Positions 1 to 10,823 of a stretch of DNA of 64,000 bases are shown one piece after another (positions within the stretch are counted from its first letter, which is position 1; each line of letters opens with the position of its first letter). The stretch spans positions 124,001 through 188,000 of the forward strand of contig JAAKBF010000018.1 of the NCBI GenBank assembly GCA_012656075.1, given 5' to 3'. The translations under genes were made by a program, and so were the position numbers. The notes under the pieces were generated by a model that had not been told where the DNA came from, did not search any database, and was given only the letters and a program-made list of their open reading frames with translations. This stretch comes from Phytophthora hibernalis (Eukaryota > Oomycota > Peronosporomycetes > Peronosporales > Peronosporaceae).

Positions 1-981
1 TGTCGTATCGCTGGAATTGTGGCTGTAGTTATCTGCATCACGCACTACATCGCTTGCATCCGGGCACTTCTGCTAGACGAGGGCGACTGTGAAGACACCG
101 AAACGTCATGATGCGAGGAATACTACAGTTAACTGCTGCTGATGCAGGAAGAAGGAGTGCATTCAAACACTGCGGCATAAATATGGTCGCGTCACTTTCC
201 GTTGTTATCGGTTCTACCGTTCTTGCAGTGAGCAGACGGTCGACAAAGGGAACACGTGAATAATTTTCAACAACCAGTTATCACCGCAAGAATGAAGAAG
301 TGTACGTTATGACCGCCAAGCTTCAGCTGCCTGCGCTGCTACGCGAACGAATCCATGAATACGACGAACATGTGTGGCATGAGTATGAGTGTTTGGATGG
401 CGAGAAAATGAGGTTGTTTCGTTCAAATACATGGAAGCAGCGATGCACGTGTCGTTTTGGAAAGACTGTACCCCGGGCTTCGAGAAGCAGCTCATGTTGC
501 GGCTAGACGTGCGTGTATATCTACCAAACGACTTCATTATGCGGCAAGGCAAGGTGGGTGACGAGGTTTACATGGTAAGTCGTCGCTATTGCGAGCTTGG
601 TCGTGACAAGAACCGATTTGAAAGAGGCACTACTACAACGTTCTCGAGAGCTGGATTCATCGTTGGCCAAAGTAATAGTCGCTGTAATCTCAGCGCGAGT
701 GGAGACCAAATCGACGATGGCCCTCGACAATCGGTAAATAATTTGGATGCAACTCAAAGAAGTTATTATCGAAATGGTGGTCGTGACGGAAAAGGGAACG
801 AGGTTTTGATCTCACGTTGTCAAGCATTCGGTGACCATGAATTACCAAATGTACGAGCCGTGACCCGCTTAGAAATGTGCGTGCCTGTTTCCAGACAGTG
901 CTGTCAAAGTACCCTGACGATCGCCGCAACGTCGTCGTCGATATACTCGCGTCGTACGTGCAGAGCTACGAAATGAAGTGA
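1..981 (+). pseudogene. Cyclic-nucleotide-gated (CNG/HCN-type) channel pseudogene, 3' part
   Basis: The pieces read in order as a voltage/cyclic-nucleotide-gated cation channel, but in changing frames. Bases 1-108 encode a hydrophobic helix ending HYIACI, like S5. Around 183-233 (frame 3) a second helix, MVASLSVVIGSTVLAV, resembles S6. Bases 300-395 give a C-linker-like stretch (LPALLRERIHEYDEHVW). From 389 in frame 2 comes a cyclic-nucleotide-binding fold: FWKDCTPGF, then YLPNDFIMRQGKVGDEVYMV. The last piece, about 890-981, is readable only in a third frame and ends at TGA 979-981. Stops near 109 and 260 and at least two frameshifts break it. The 5' end lies outside the window. Family assignment is from recognised motifs; ligand and ion are unknown. 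An intron-rich gene is less likely because the breaks fall inside domains. Confidence 0.72.
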
Positions 982-1226
982 AGCACGCTGTTCTTCGTTA
1001 GAACTCGTACGGAAAGTGTACACCGCCAAAACAATTGAGAAGGCGTGAGCAACAGTTGACGGCCTTCGAACTGATCTATACATTCATCAATATGGAGTCG
1101 ACGGACGCGACCCGTACGCGTGGTTGCTTTGCGAGCGCCGATGCAAAAACGTACTCACCTGGTGAAATGGATGACCACGAAAGTCAACGCTTTAGTGTTG
1201 TGGTAATAGCAAGTGGTGTGTATTAA
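982..1226. other. Spacer between channel pseudogene and array
   Basis: There is no convincing gene. A short open frame at 1035-1226 has no recognisable domain and may be out-of-frame continuation of the channel remnant. Confidence 0.4.
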
Positions 1227-1447
1227 GTAGGTGGTCAAGTCAATCGCTGCAGTGCGATGCAGTGGGATACGAACTTGGCTAAGGTGGTTAACCTCTGACG
1301 CAACGCTGGAAGTCCAGCCGACGGCGAGCTGATAGGAAGTGTCGGTGTTTGGTGCTGCGTGGTCGAGGCGTATCTACTCACGCGTACGTCCGTCAGCTGG
1401 TTCTTGGCGTGGTGCGTTGACGTGGCTCTGATTTCGATGGTGAATGT

Positions 1448-1804
1448 CTACCATCCGTACCCTCCGAAGCCTCCGAAGCCGCGACCCCATCCGCCGAGGC
1501 CTCCCCAGCCTCCCCACGGACCTCCCCATCCGTATCCTCCGAAGCCAGGACCCCCATACCCCCACTCCTTCTTGCCCTTCTTGGCCTTGTTGCTCTTCGC
1601 TTCGTTGGCGGGCTCCATGCCAGCCATGGCATTGGCATTGTCAGCGGCGGGGACCTGCGGGTTGTGCTCGTCCACATTAGCAGCAGTGTTGGGCGTTGGC
1701 GCTTCGGGTGCGGCGAGGGCCCTGAGTGCCGGCTGGTAGTCGGCGGCGGCGGCGACACCCGCGACGGCGACAAGCGTGGAGACGGCGAGAGCAGTGAACT
1801 TCAT
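1448..1804 (-). CDS. Secreted Gly/Trp-rich protein, array copy 1 (short form)
   Basis: This is the left-most copy, 118 aa. It differs from the 121-aa form only by losing one Gly-Tyr-Gly near the C-terminus (one TATCCTCCG-type repeat fewer on the plus strand). Its 3' flank is diverged from the other units, so it sits at the array edge. Intact frame and signal peptide. Confidence 0.85.
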   Translation of the reverse strand: MKFTALAVSTLVAVAGVAAAADYQPALRALAAPEAPTPNTAANVDEHNPQVPAADNANAMAGMEPANEAKSNKAKKGKKEWGYGGPGFGGYGWGGPWGGWGGLGGWGRGFGGFGGYGW

Positions 1805-2503
1805 GGTGGTGTTTGGTTGCCAGGTACTTGCAGGTTGTGGTTGTGCGGTGGAAGGCAAGTTGGTTTGTGATCGAATGAATCGGTCTTGCCGGCCTGTAGC
1901 CAAGTGTTGTTGCCGCGGTCGCGCAGCGAAAAGTCCGCAGGTTTTCTAGTCGTGCGCGTCGGCGCATGGTTTCGTACGGTTTTCGCCGGCGTCGCAGCAG
2001 GCCGGTGATGGCGATGGATGTATTTCGCTGTCGCCTATCAGTGGGAGTATTTGCTGGACGACGGCTACCTTCCTGCATGATGATAATAAATATGGCGGGG
2101 TAGCTTACCACCATGGACGCGAAGGACAGGAAGGTTTGCGAGATTGGATGGTGCGATAGGGGAGAACAAGCGAACCTCGGCACCGTACATCGAGCAAGCT
2201 TCGAGTAGCAAGACTCATGGTCAGCGACATGGTGGAATGAATGAATGAACGCGAAGCAACACATTGGCGTTTTGGTGGTGGCAGGTTGGCGCCAGCAAGT
2301 GGAAGTGGATTAAGTAGATTGGTGGTGGTCAAGTGAATTACTGCAAATGAAGGTGACCCTGGCTAAGGTGGCTAACGTGCAAGGAGCTCCGACGCAACGC
2401 TGGAAGACCAGTTGACGGCGAATGGCCACGCGCCAGCAGAACCGATGGGTACTGTCGGTGTTTGTCGGTGTTTGACGTCGGGTGCTGCGTGGTGAAGGTG
2501 TAC

Positions 2504-2932
2504 CTATTCGCGCGTCCGTCGGTCGGCTGGGTTTTGTGTGCGTGGGTCGAAGCTCGCTGGTGCACGTCTACCATCCGTATCCTCCGTATCCTCCGAAGCC
2601 TCCGAAGCCGCGACCCCATCCGCCGAGGCCTCCCCAGCCTCCCCACGGACCTCCCCATCCGTATCCTCCGAAGCCAGGACCCCATACCCCCACTCCTTCT
2701 TGCCCTTCTTGGCCTTGTTGCTCTTCGCTTCGTTGGCGGGCTCCATGCCAGCCATGGCATTGGCATTGTCAGCGGCGGGGACCTGCGGGTTGTGCTCGTC
2801 CACATTAGCAGCAGTGTTGGGCGTTGGCGCTTCGGGTGCGGCGAGGGCCCTGAGTGCTGGCTGGTAGTCGGCGGCGGCGGCGACACCCGCGACGGCGACA
2901 AGCGTGGAGACGGCGAGAGCAGTGAACTTCAT
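2504..2932 (-). pseudogene. Secreted protein, array copy 2 (frameshifted)
   Basis: The first ~83 codons match the family, then one C is missing from the first C-run of the CCCCCATACCCCC site (plus strand, about 2681). The frame moves into an acidic Ala/Glu/Asp-rich tail, giving 142 aa in place of 121. The copy also lacks 10 bp of leader, about 62 bp upstream of its ATG, at a spot where other units carry a weak initiator-like motif. It may be silent, or it may encode a chimeric protein. Confidence 0.75.
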
Positions 2933-3686
2933 GGTGGTGTTTGGTTGCCAGGTACTTGCAGGTTGTGGTTGTGCGGTGGAAGGCAAGTTGGTATGAATCG
3001 GTCTTGCCGGCCTGTAGCCAAGTGTTGTTGCCGCGGTCGCGCAGCGAAAAGTCCGCAGGTTTTCTAGTCGTGCGCGTCGGCGCATGGTTTCGTACGGTTT
3101 TCGCCGGCGTCGCAGCAGGCCGGTGATGGCGATGGATGTATTTCGCTGTCGCCTATCAGTGGGAGTATTTGCTGGACGACGGCTACCTTCCTGCATGATG
3201 ATAATAAATATGGCGGGGTAGCTTACCACCATGGACGCGAAGGACAGGAAGGTTTGCGAGATTGGATGGTGCGATAGGGGAGAACAAGCGAACCTCGGCA
3301 CCGTACATCGAGCAAGCTTCGAGTAGCAAGACTCATGGTCAGCGACATGGTGGAATGAATGAATGAACGCGAAGCAACACATTGGCGTTTTGGTGGTGGC
3401 AGGTTGGCGCCAGCAAGTGGAAGTGGATTAAGTAGATTGGTGGAGGTCAAGTGAATTACTGCAAATGAAGGTGACCCTGGCTAAGGTGGCTAACGATGCA
3501 AGGAGCTCCGACGCAACGCTGGAAGACCAGTTGACGGCGAATGGCCACGCGCCAGCAGAACCGATGGGTACTGTCGGTGTTTGTCGGTGTTTGACGTCGG
3601 GTGCTGCGTGGTGAAGGTGTACCTATTCGCGCGTCCGTCGGTCGGCTGGGTTTTGTGTGCGTGGGTCGAAGCTCGCTGGTGCACGT

Positions 3687-4052
3687 CTACCATCCGTATC
3701 CTCCGTATCCTCCGAAGCCTCCGAAGCCGCGACCCCATCCGCCGAGGCCTCCCCAGCCTCCCCACGGACCTCCCCATCCGTATCCTCCGAAGCCAGGACC
3801 CCCATACCCCCACTCCTTCTTGCCCTTCTTGGCCTTGTTGCTCTTCGCTTCGTTGGCGGGCTCCATGCCAGCCATGGCATTGGCATTGTCAGCGGCGGGG
3901 ACCTGCGGGTTGTGCTCGTCCACATTAGCAGCAGTGTTGGGCGTTGGCGCTTCGGGTGCGGCGAGGGCCCTGAGTGCCGGCTGGTAGTCGGCGGCGGCGG
4001 CGACACCCGCGACGGCGACAAGCGTGGAGACGGCGAGAGCAGTGAACTTCAT
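3687..4052 (-). CDS. Secreted Gly/Trp-rich protein, array copy 3
   Basis: Intact 121-aa copy identical in protein to copy 4. Its upstream spacer has private single-base indels near 4175 and 4244, so the left end of the array is less homogenised than the centre. Confidence 0.88.
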   Translation of the reverse strand: MKFTALAVSTLVAVAGVAAAADYQPALRALAAPEAPTPNTAANVDEHNPQVPAADNANAMAGMEPANEAKSNKAKKGKKEWGYGGPGFGGYGWGGPWGGWGGLGGWGRGFGGFGGYGGYGW

Positions 4053-4815
4053 GGTGGTGTTTGGTTGCCAGGTACTTGCAGGTTGTGGTTGTGCGGTGGA
4101 AGGCAAGTTGGTTTGTGATCGAATGAATCGGTCTTGCCGGCCTGTAGCCAAGTGTTGTTGCCGCGGTCGCGCAGCAAAAGTCCGCAGGTTTTCTAGTCGT
4201 GCGCGTCGGCGCATGGTTTCGTACGGTTTTCGCCGGCGTCGCAGCGAGGCCGGTGATGGCGATGGATGTATTTCGCTGTCGCCTATCAGTGGGAGTATTT
4301 GCTGGACGACGGCTACCTTCCTGCATGATGATAATAAATATGGCGGGGTAGCTTACCACCATGGACGCGAAGGACAGGAAGGTTTGCGAGATTGGATGGT
4401 GCGATAGGGGAGAACAAGCGAACCTCGGCACCGTACATCGAGCAAGCTTCGAGTAGCAAGACTCATGGTCAGCGACATGGTGGAATGAATGAATGAACGC
4501 GAAGCAACACATTGGCGTTTTGGTGGTGGCAGGTTGGCGCCAGCAAGTGGAAGTGGATTAAGTAGATTGGTGGTGGTCAAGTGAATTACTGCAAATGAAG
4601 GTGACCCTGGCTAAGGTGGCTAACGTGCAAGGAGCTCCGACGCAACGCTGGAAGACCAGTTGACGGCGAATGGCCACGCGCCAGCAGAACCGATGGGTAC
4701 TGTCGGTGTTTGTCGGTGTTTGACGTCGGGTGCTGCGTGGTGAAGGTGTACCTATTCGCGCGTCCGTCGGTCGGCTGGGTTTTGTGTGCGTGGGTCGAAG
4801 CTCGCTGGTGCACGT

Positions 4816-5181
4816 CTACCATCCGTATCCTCCGTATCCTCCGAAGCCTCCGAAGCCGCGACCCCATCCGCCGAGGCCTCCCCAGCCTCCCCACGGACCT
4901 CCCCATCCGTATCCTCCGAAGCCAGGACCCCCATACCCCCACTCCTTCTTGCCCTTCTTGGCCTTGTTGCTCTTCGCTTCGTTGGCGGGCTCCATGCCAG
5001 CCATGGCATTGGCATTGTCAGCGGCGGGGACCTGCGGGTTGTGCTCGTCCACATTAGCAGCAGTGTTGGGCGTTGGCGCTTCGGGTGCGGCGAGGGCCCT
5101 GAGTGCCGGCTGGTAGTCGGCGGCGGCGGCGACACCCGCGACGGCGACAAGCGTGGAGACGGCGAGAGCAGTGAACTTCAT
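4816..5181 (-). CDS. Secreted Gly/Trp/Tyr-rich protein, array copy 4 (reference copy)
   Basis: Function unknown. The 121-aa protein has a clean signal peptide (residues 1-21, MKFTALAVSTLVAVAGVAAA, predicted cut near A21). An Ala/Pro/Asn-rich spacer (22-68) follows, then a basic patch KAKKGKK (73-79). The tail (82-121) is almost only Gly with Trp, Tyr, Phe and Pro in GGYGW/GGFGG-like repeats. There are no cysteines. R28-A-L-A31 resembles only a degenerate RXLR, so I do not call it an RXLR effector. The ATG at 5181 was chosen over an in-frame one 33 codons upstream because it starts the signal peptide and has the context CACCATGA. Gly-rich secreted proteins of this kind are usually structural or cell-wall associated; that is inference. 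Each unit carries one copy, all on the minus strand, with ~760 bp of spacer. Confidence 0.9.
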   Translation of the reverse strand: MKFTALAVSTLVAVAGVAAAADYQPALRALAAPEAPTPNTAANVDEHNPQVPAADNANAMAGMEPANEAKSNKAKKGKKEWGYGGPGFGGYGWGGPWGGWGGLGGWGRGFGGFGGYGGYGW

Positions 5182-5944
5182 GGTGGTGTTTGGTTGCCAG
5201 GTACTTGCAGGTTGTGGTTGTGCGGTGGAAGGCAAGTTGGTTTGTGATCGAATGAATCGGTCTTGCCGGCCTGTAGCCAAGTGTTGTTGCCGCGGTCGCG
5301 CAGCGAAAAGTCCGCAGGTTTTCTAGTCGTGCGCGTCGGCGCATGGTTTCGTACGGTTTTCGCCGGCGTCGCAGCAGGCCGGTGATGGCGATGGATGTAT
5401 TTCGCTGTCGCCTATCAGTGGGAGTATTTGCTGGACGACGGCTACCTTCCTGCATGATGATAATAAATATGGCGGGGTAGCTTACCACCATGGACGCGAA
5501 GGACAGGAAGGTTTGCGAGATTGGATGGTGCGATAGGGGAGAACAAGCGAACCTCGGCACCGTACATCGAGCAAGCTTCGAGTAGCAAGACTCATGGTCA
5601 GCGACATGGTGGAATGAATGAATGAACGCGAAGCAACACATTGGCGTTTTGGTGGTGGCAGGTTGGCGCCAGCAAGTGGAAGTGGATTAAGTAGATTGGT
5701 GGTGGTCAAGTGAATTACTGCAAATGAAGGTGACCCTGGCTAAGGTGGCTAACGTGCAAGGAGCTCCGACGCAACGCTGGAAGACCAGTTGACGGCGAAT
5801 GGCCACGCGCCAGCAGAACCGATGGGTACTGTCGGTGTTTGTCGGTGTTTGACGTCGGGTGCTGCGTGGTGAAGGTGTACCTATTCGCGCGTCCGTCGGT
5901 CGGCTGGGTTTTGTGTGCGTGGGTCGAAGCTCGCTGGTGCACGT

Positions 5945-6310
5945 CTACCATCCGTATCCTCCGTATCCTCCGAAGCCTCCGAAGCCGCGACCCCATCCGC
6001 CGAGGCCTCCCCAGCCTCCCCACGGACCTCCCCATCCGTATCCTCCGAAGCCAGGACCCCCATACCCCCACTCCTTCTTGCCCTTCTTGGCCTTGTTGCT
6101 CTTCGCTTCGTTGGCGGGCTCCATGCCAGCCATGGCATTGGCATTGTCAGCGGCGGGGACCTGCGGGTTGTGCTCGTCCACATTAGCAGCAGTGTTGGGC
6201 GTTGGCGCTTCGGGTGCGGCGAGGGCCCTGAGTGCCGGCTGGTAGTCGGCGGCGGCGGCGACACCCGCGACGGCGACAAGCGTGGAGACGGCGAGAGCAG
6301 TGAACTTCAT
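5945..6310 (-). CDS. Secreted Gly/Trp-rich protein, array copy 5
   Basis: Intact 121-aa copy, same protein as copy 4. The spacer upstream (about 6660) carries the GGG allele of the spacer G-run, the first from the left to do so. Confidence 0.9.
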   Translation of the reverse strand: MKFTALAVSTLVAVAGVAAAADYQPALRALAAPEAPTPNTAANVDEHNPQVPAADNANAMAGMEPANEAKSNKAKKGKKEWGYGGPGFGGYGWGGPWGGWGGLGGWGRGFGGFGGYGGYGW

Positions 6311-7072
6311 GGTGGTGTTTGGTTGCCAGGTACTTGCAGGTTGTGGTTGTGCGGTGGAAGGCAAGTTGGTTTGTGATCGAATGAATCGGTCTTGCCGGCC
6401 TGTAGCCAAGTGTTGTTGCCGCGGTCGCGCAGCGAAAAGTCCGCAGGTTTTCTAGTCGTGCGCGTCGGCGCATGGTTTCGTACGGTTTTCGCCGGCGTCG
6501 CAGCAGGCCGGTGATGGCGATGGATGTATTTCGCTGTCGCCTATCAGTGGGAGTATTTGCTGGACGACGGCTACCTTCCTGCATGATGATAATAAATATG
6601 GCGGGGTAGCTTACCACCATGGACGCGAAGGACAGGAAGGTTTGCGAGATTGGATGGTGCGATAGGGAGAACAAGCGAACCTCGGCACCGTACATCGAGC
6701 AAGCTTCGAGTAGCAAGACTCATGGTCAGCGACATGGTGGAATGAATGAATGAACGCGAAGCAACACATTGGCGTTTTGGTGGTGGCAGGTTGGCGCCAG
6801 CAAGTGGAAGTGGATTAAGTAGATTGGTGGTGGTCAAGTGAATTACTGCAAATGAAGGTGACCCTGGCTAAGGTGGCTAACGTGCAAGGAGCTCCGACGC
6901 AACGCTGGAAGACCAGTTGACGGCGAATGGCCACGCGCCAGCAGAACCGATGGGTACTGTCGGTGTTTGTCGGTGTTTGACGTCGGGTGCTGCGTGGTGA
7001 AGGTGTACCTATTCGCGCGTCCGTCGGTCGGCTGGGTTTTGTGTGCGTGGGTCGAAGCTCGCTGGTGCACGT

Positions 7073-7438
7073 CTACCATCCGTATCCTCCGTATCCTCCG
7101 AAGCCTCCGAAGCCGCGACCCCATCCGCCGAGGCCTCCCCAGCCTCCCCACGGACCTCCCCATCCGTATCCTCCGAAGCCAGGACCCCCATACCCCCACT
7201 CCTTCTTGCCCTTCTTGGCCTTGTTGCTCTTCGCTTCGTTGGCGGGCTCCATGCCAGCCATGGCATTGGCATTGTCAGCGGCGGGGACCTGCGGGTTGTG
7301 CTCGTCCACATTAGCAGCAGTGTTGGGCGTTGGCGCTTCGGGTGCGGCGAGGGCCCTGAGTGCCGGCTGGTAGTCGGCGGCGGCGGCGACACCCGCGACG
7401 GCGACAAGCGTGGAGACGGCGAGAGCAGTGAACTTCAT
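7073..7438 (-). CDS. Secreted Gly/Trp-rich protein, array copy 6
   Basis: Intact 121-aa copy, same protein as copy 4. Upstream spacer (about 7790) has the GGGG allele, interrupting a series of GGG units. Confidence 0.9.
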   Translation of the reverse strand: MKFTALAVSTLVAVAGVAAAADYQPALRALAAPEAPTPNTAANVDEHNPQVPAADNANAMAGMEPANEAKSNKAKKGKKEWGYGGPGFGGYGWGGPWGGWGGLGGWGRGFGGFGGYGGYGW

Positions 7439-8201
7439 GGTGGTGTTTGGTTGCCAGGTACTTGCAGGTTGTGGTTGTGCGGTGGAAGGCAAGTTGGTTT
7501 GTGATCGAATGAATCGGTCTTGCCGGCCTGTAGCCAAGTGTTGTTGCCGCGGTCGCGCAGCGAAAAGTCCGCAGGTTTTCTAGTCGTGCGCGTCGGCGCA
7601 TGGTTTCGTACGGTTTTCGCCGGCGTCGCAGCAGGCCGGTGATGGCGATGGATGTATTTCGCTGTCGCCTATCAGTGGGAGTATTTGCTGGACGACGGCT
7701 ACCTTCCTGCATGATGATAATAAATATGGCGGGGTAGCTTACCACCATGGACGCGAAGGACAGGAAGGTTTGCGAGATTGGATGGTGCGATAGGGGAGAA
7801 CAAGCGAACCTCGGCACCGTACATCGAGCAAGCTTCGAGTAGCAAGACTCATGGTCAGCGACATGGTGGAATGAATGAATGAACGCGAAGCAACACATTG
7901 GCGTTTTGGTGGTGGCAGGTTGGCGCCAGCAAGTGGAAGTGGATTAAGTAGATTGGTGGTGGTCAAGTGAATTACTGCAAATGAAGGTGACCCTGGCTAA
8001 GGTGGCTAACGTGCAAGGAGCTCCGACGCAACGCTGGAAGACCAGTTGACGGCGAATGGCCACGCGCCAGCAGAACCGATGGGTACTGTCGGTGTTTGTC
8101 GGTGTTTGACGTCGGGTGCTGCGTGGTGAAGGTGTACCTATTCGCGCGTCCGTCGGTCGGCTGGGTTTTGTGTGCGTGGGTCGAAGCTCGCTGGTGCACG
8201 T

Positions 8202-8567
8202 CTACCATCCGTATCCTCCGTATCCTCCGAAGCCTCCGAAGCCGCGACCCCATCCGCCGAGGCCTCCCCAGCCTCCCCACGGACCTCCCCATCCGTATCC
8301 TCCGAAGCCAGGACCCCCATACCCCCACTCCTTCTTGCCCTTCTTGGCCTTGTTGCTCTTCGCTTCGTTGGCGGGCTCCATGCCAGCCATGGCATTGGCA
8401 TTGTCAGCGGCGGGGACCTGCGGGTTGTGCTCGTCCACATTAGCAGCAGTGTTGGGCGTTGGCGCTTCGGGTGCGGCGAGGGCCCTGAGTGCCGGCTGGT
8501 AGTCGGCGGCGGCGGCGACACCCGCGACGGCGACAAGCGTGGAGACGGCGAGAGCAGTGAACTTCAT
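8202..8567 (-). CDS. Secreted Gly/Trp-rich protein, array copy 7
   Basis: Intact 121-aa copy, same protein as copy 4. Upstream spacer has the GGG allele. Confidence 0.9.
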   Translation of the reverse strand: MKFTALAVSTLVAVAGVAAAADYQPALRALAAPEAPTPNTAANVDEHNPQVPAADNANAMAGMEPANEAKSNKAKKGKKEWGYGGPGFGGYGWGGPWGGWGGLGGWGRGFGGFGGYGGYGW

Positions 8568-9329
8568 GGTGGTGTTTGGTTGCCAGGTACTTGCAGGTTG
8601 TGGTTGTGCGGTGGAAGGCAAGTTGGTTTGTGATCGAATGAATCGGTCTTGCCGGCCTGTAGCCAAGTGTTGTTGCCGCGGTCGCGCAGCGAAAAGTCCG
8701 CAGGTTTTCTAGTCGTGCGCGTCGGCGCATGGTTTCGTACGGTTTTCGCCGGCGTCGCAGCAGGCCGGTGATGGCGATGGATGTATTTCGCTGTCGCCTA
8801 TCAGTGGGAGTATTTGCTGGACGACGGCTACCTTCCTGCATGATGATAATAAATATGGCGGGGTAGCTTACCACCATGGACGCGAAGGACAGGAAGGTTT
8901 GCGAGATTGGATGGTGCGATAGGGAGAACAAGCGAACCTCGGCACCGTACATCGAGCAAGCTTCGAGTAGCAAGACTCATGGTCAGCGACATGGTGGAAT
9001 GAATGAATGAACGCGAAGCAACACATTGGCGTTTTGGTGGTGGCAGGTTGGCGCCAGCAAGTGGAAGTGGATTAAGTAGATTGGTGGTGGTCAAGTGAAT
9101 TACTGCAAATGAAGGTGACCCTGGCTAAGGTGGCTAACGTGCAAGGAGCTCCGACGCAACGCTGGAAGACCAGTTGACGGCGAATGGCCACGCGCCAGCA
9201 GAACCGATGGGTACTGTCGGTGTTTGTCGGTGTTTGACGTCGGGTGCTGCGTGGTGAAGGTGTACCTATTCGCGCGTCCGTCGGTCGGCTGGGTTTTGTG
9301 TGCGTGGGTCGAAGCTCGCTGGTGCACGT

Positions 9330-9695
9330 CTACCATCCGTATCCTCCGTATCCTCCGAAGCCTCCGAAGCCGCGACCCCATCCGCCGAGGCCTCCCCAGC
9401 CTCCCCACGGACCTCCCCATCCGTATCCTCCGAAGCCAGGACCCCCATACCCCCACTCCTTCTTGCCCTTCTTGGCCTTGTTGCTCTTCGCTTCGTTGGC
9501 GGGCTCCATGCCAGCCATGGCATTGGCATTGTCAGCGGCGGGGACCTGCGGGTTGTGCTCGTCCACATTAGCAGCAGTGTTGGGCGTTGGCGCTTCGGGT
9601 GCGGCGAGGGCCCTGAGTGCCGGCTGGTAGTCGGCGGCGGCGGCGACACCCGCGACGGCGACAAGCGTGGAGACGGCGAGAGCAGTGAACTTCAT
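9330..9695 (-). CDS. Secreted Gly/Trp-rich protein, array copy 8
   Basis: Intact 121-aa copy, same protein as copy 4. Upstream spacer has the GGG allele. Confidence 0.9.
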   Translation of the reverse strand: MKFTALAVSTLVAVAGVAAAADYQPALRALAAPEAPTPNTAANVDEHNPQVPAADNANAMAGMEPANEAKSNKAKKGKKEWGYGGPGFGGYGWGGPWGGWGGLGGWGRGFGGFGGYGGYGW

Positions 9696-10457
9696 GGTGG
9701 TGTTTGGTTGCCAGGTACTTGCAGGTTGTGGTTGTGCGGTGGAAGGCAAGTTGGTTTGTGATCGAATGAATCGGTCTTGCCGGCCTGTAGCCAAGTGTTG
9801 TTGCCGCGGTCGCGCAGCGAAAAGTCCGCAGGTTTTCTAGTCGTGCGCGTCGGCGCATGGTTTCGTACGGTTTTCGCCGGCGTCGCAGCAGGCCGGTGAT
9901 GGCGATGGATGTATTTCGCTGTCGCCTATCAGTGGGAGTATTTGCTGGACGACGGCTACCTTCCTGCATGATGATAATAAATATGGCGGGGTAGCTTACC
10001 ACCATGGACGCGAAGGACAGGAAGGTTTGCGAGATTGGATGGTGCGATAGGGAGAACAAGCGAACCTCGGCACCGTACATCGAGCAAGCTTCGAGTAGCA
10101 AGACTCATGGTCAGCGACATGGTGGAATGAATGAATGAACGCGAAGCAACACATTGGCGTTTTGGTGGTGGCAGGTTGGCGCCAGCAAGTGGAAGTGGAT
10201 TAAGTAGATTGGTGGTGGTCAAGTGAATTACTGCAAATGAAGGTGACCCTGGCTAAGGTGGCTAACGTGCAAGGAGCTCCGACGCAACGCTGGAAGACCA
10301 GTTGACGGCGAATGGCCACGCGCCAGCAGAACCGATGGGTACTGTCGGTGTTTGTCGGTGTTTGACGTCGGGTGCTGCGTGGTGAAGGTGTACCTATTCG
10401 CGCGTCCGTCGGTCGGCTGGGTTTTGTGTGCGTGGGTCGAAGCTCGCTGGTGCACGT

Positions 10458-10823
10458 CTACCATCCGTATCCTCCGTATCCTCCGAAGCCTCCGAAGCCG
10501 CGACCCCATCCGCCGAGGCCTCCCCAGCCTCCCCACGGACCTCCCCATCCGTATCCTCCGAAGCCAGGACCCCCATACCCCCACTCCTTCTTGCCCTTCT
10601 TGGCCTTGTTGCTCTTCGCTTCGTTGGCGGGCTCCATGCCAGCCATGGCATTGGCATTGTCAGCGGCGGGGACCTGCGGGTTGTGCTCGTCCACATTAGC
10701 AGCAGTGTTGGGCGTTGGCGCTTCGGGTGCGGCGAGGGCCCTGAGTGCCGGCTGGTAGTCGGCGGCGGCGGCGACACCCGCGACGGCGACAAGCGTGGAG
10801 ACGGCGAGAGCAGTGAACTTCAT
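10458..10823 (-). CDS. Secreted Gly/Trp-rich protein, array copy 9
   Basis: Intact 121-aa copy, same protein as copy 4. Upstream spacer has the GGG allele. Confidence 0.9.
   Translation of the reverse strand: MKFTALAVSTLVAVAGVAAAADYQPALRALAAPEAPTPNTAANVDEHNPQVPAADNANAMAGMEPANEAKSNKAKKGKKEWGYGGPGFGGYGWGGPWGGWGGLGGWGRGFGGFGGYGGYGW

Noticed and set aside
4730..5116. Plus-strand proline-rich 128-codon ORF (PYPPKPPKPRPHPP...) repeated in every unit
   Set aside because: It is the antisense of the Gly/Trp-rich tail. Its Pro content follows from the complementary codons, it has no signal or domain, and it disappears or changes frame in units with indels.
4816..5280. Longer start (MATGRQDRF...) 33 codons upstream of the secreted protein
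   Set aside because: It would bury the signal peptide. The internal ATG has better context and starts a typical signal sequence.
5054..5641. Minus-strand 195-codon ORF upstream of and overlapping each secreted-protein gene
   Set aside because: It overlaps the real start and signal peptide in another frame, is Arg/His-rich nonsense, and changes length with the spacer G-run (177 or 195 codons).
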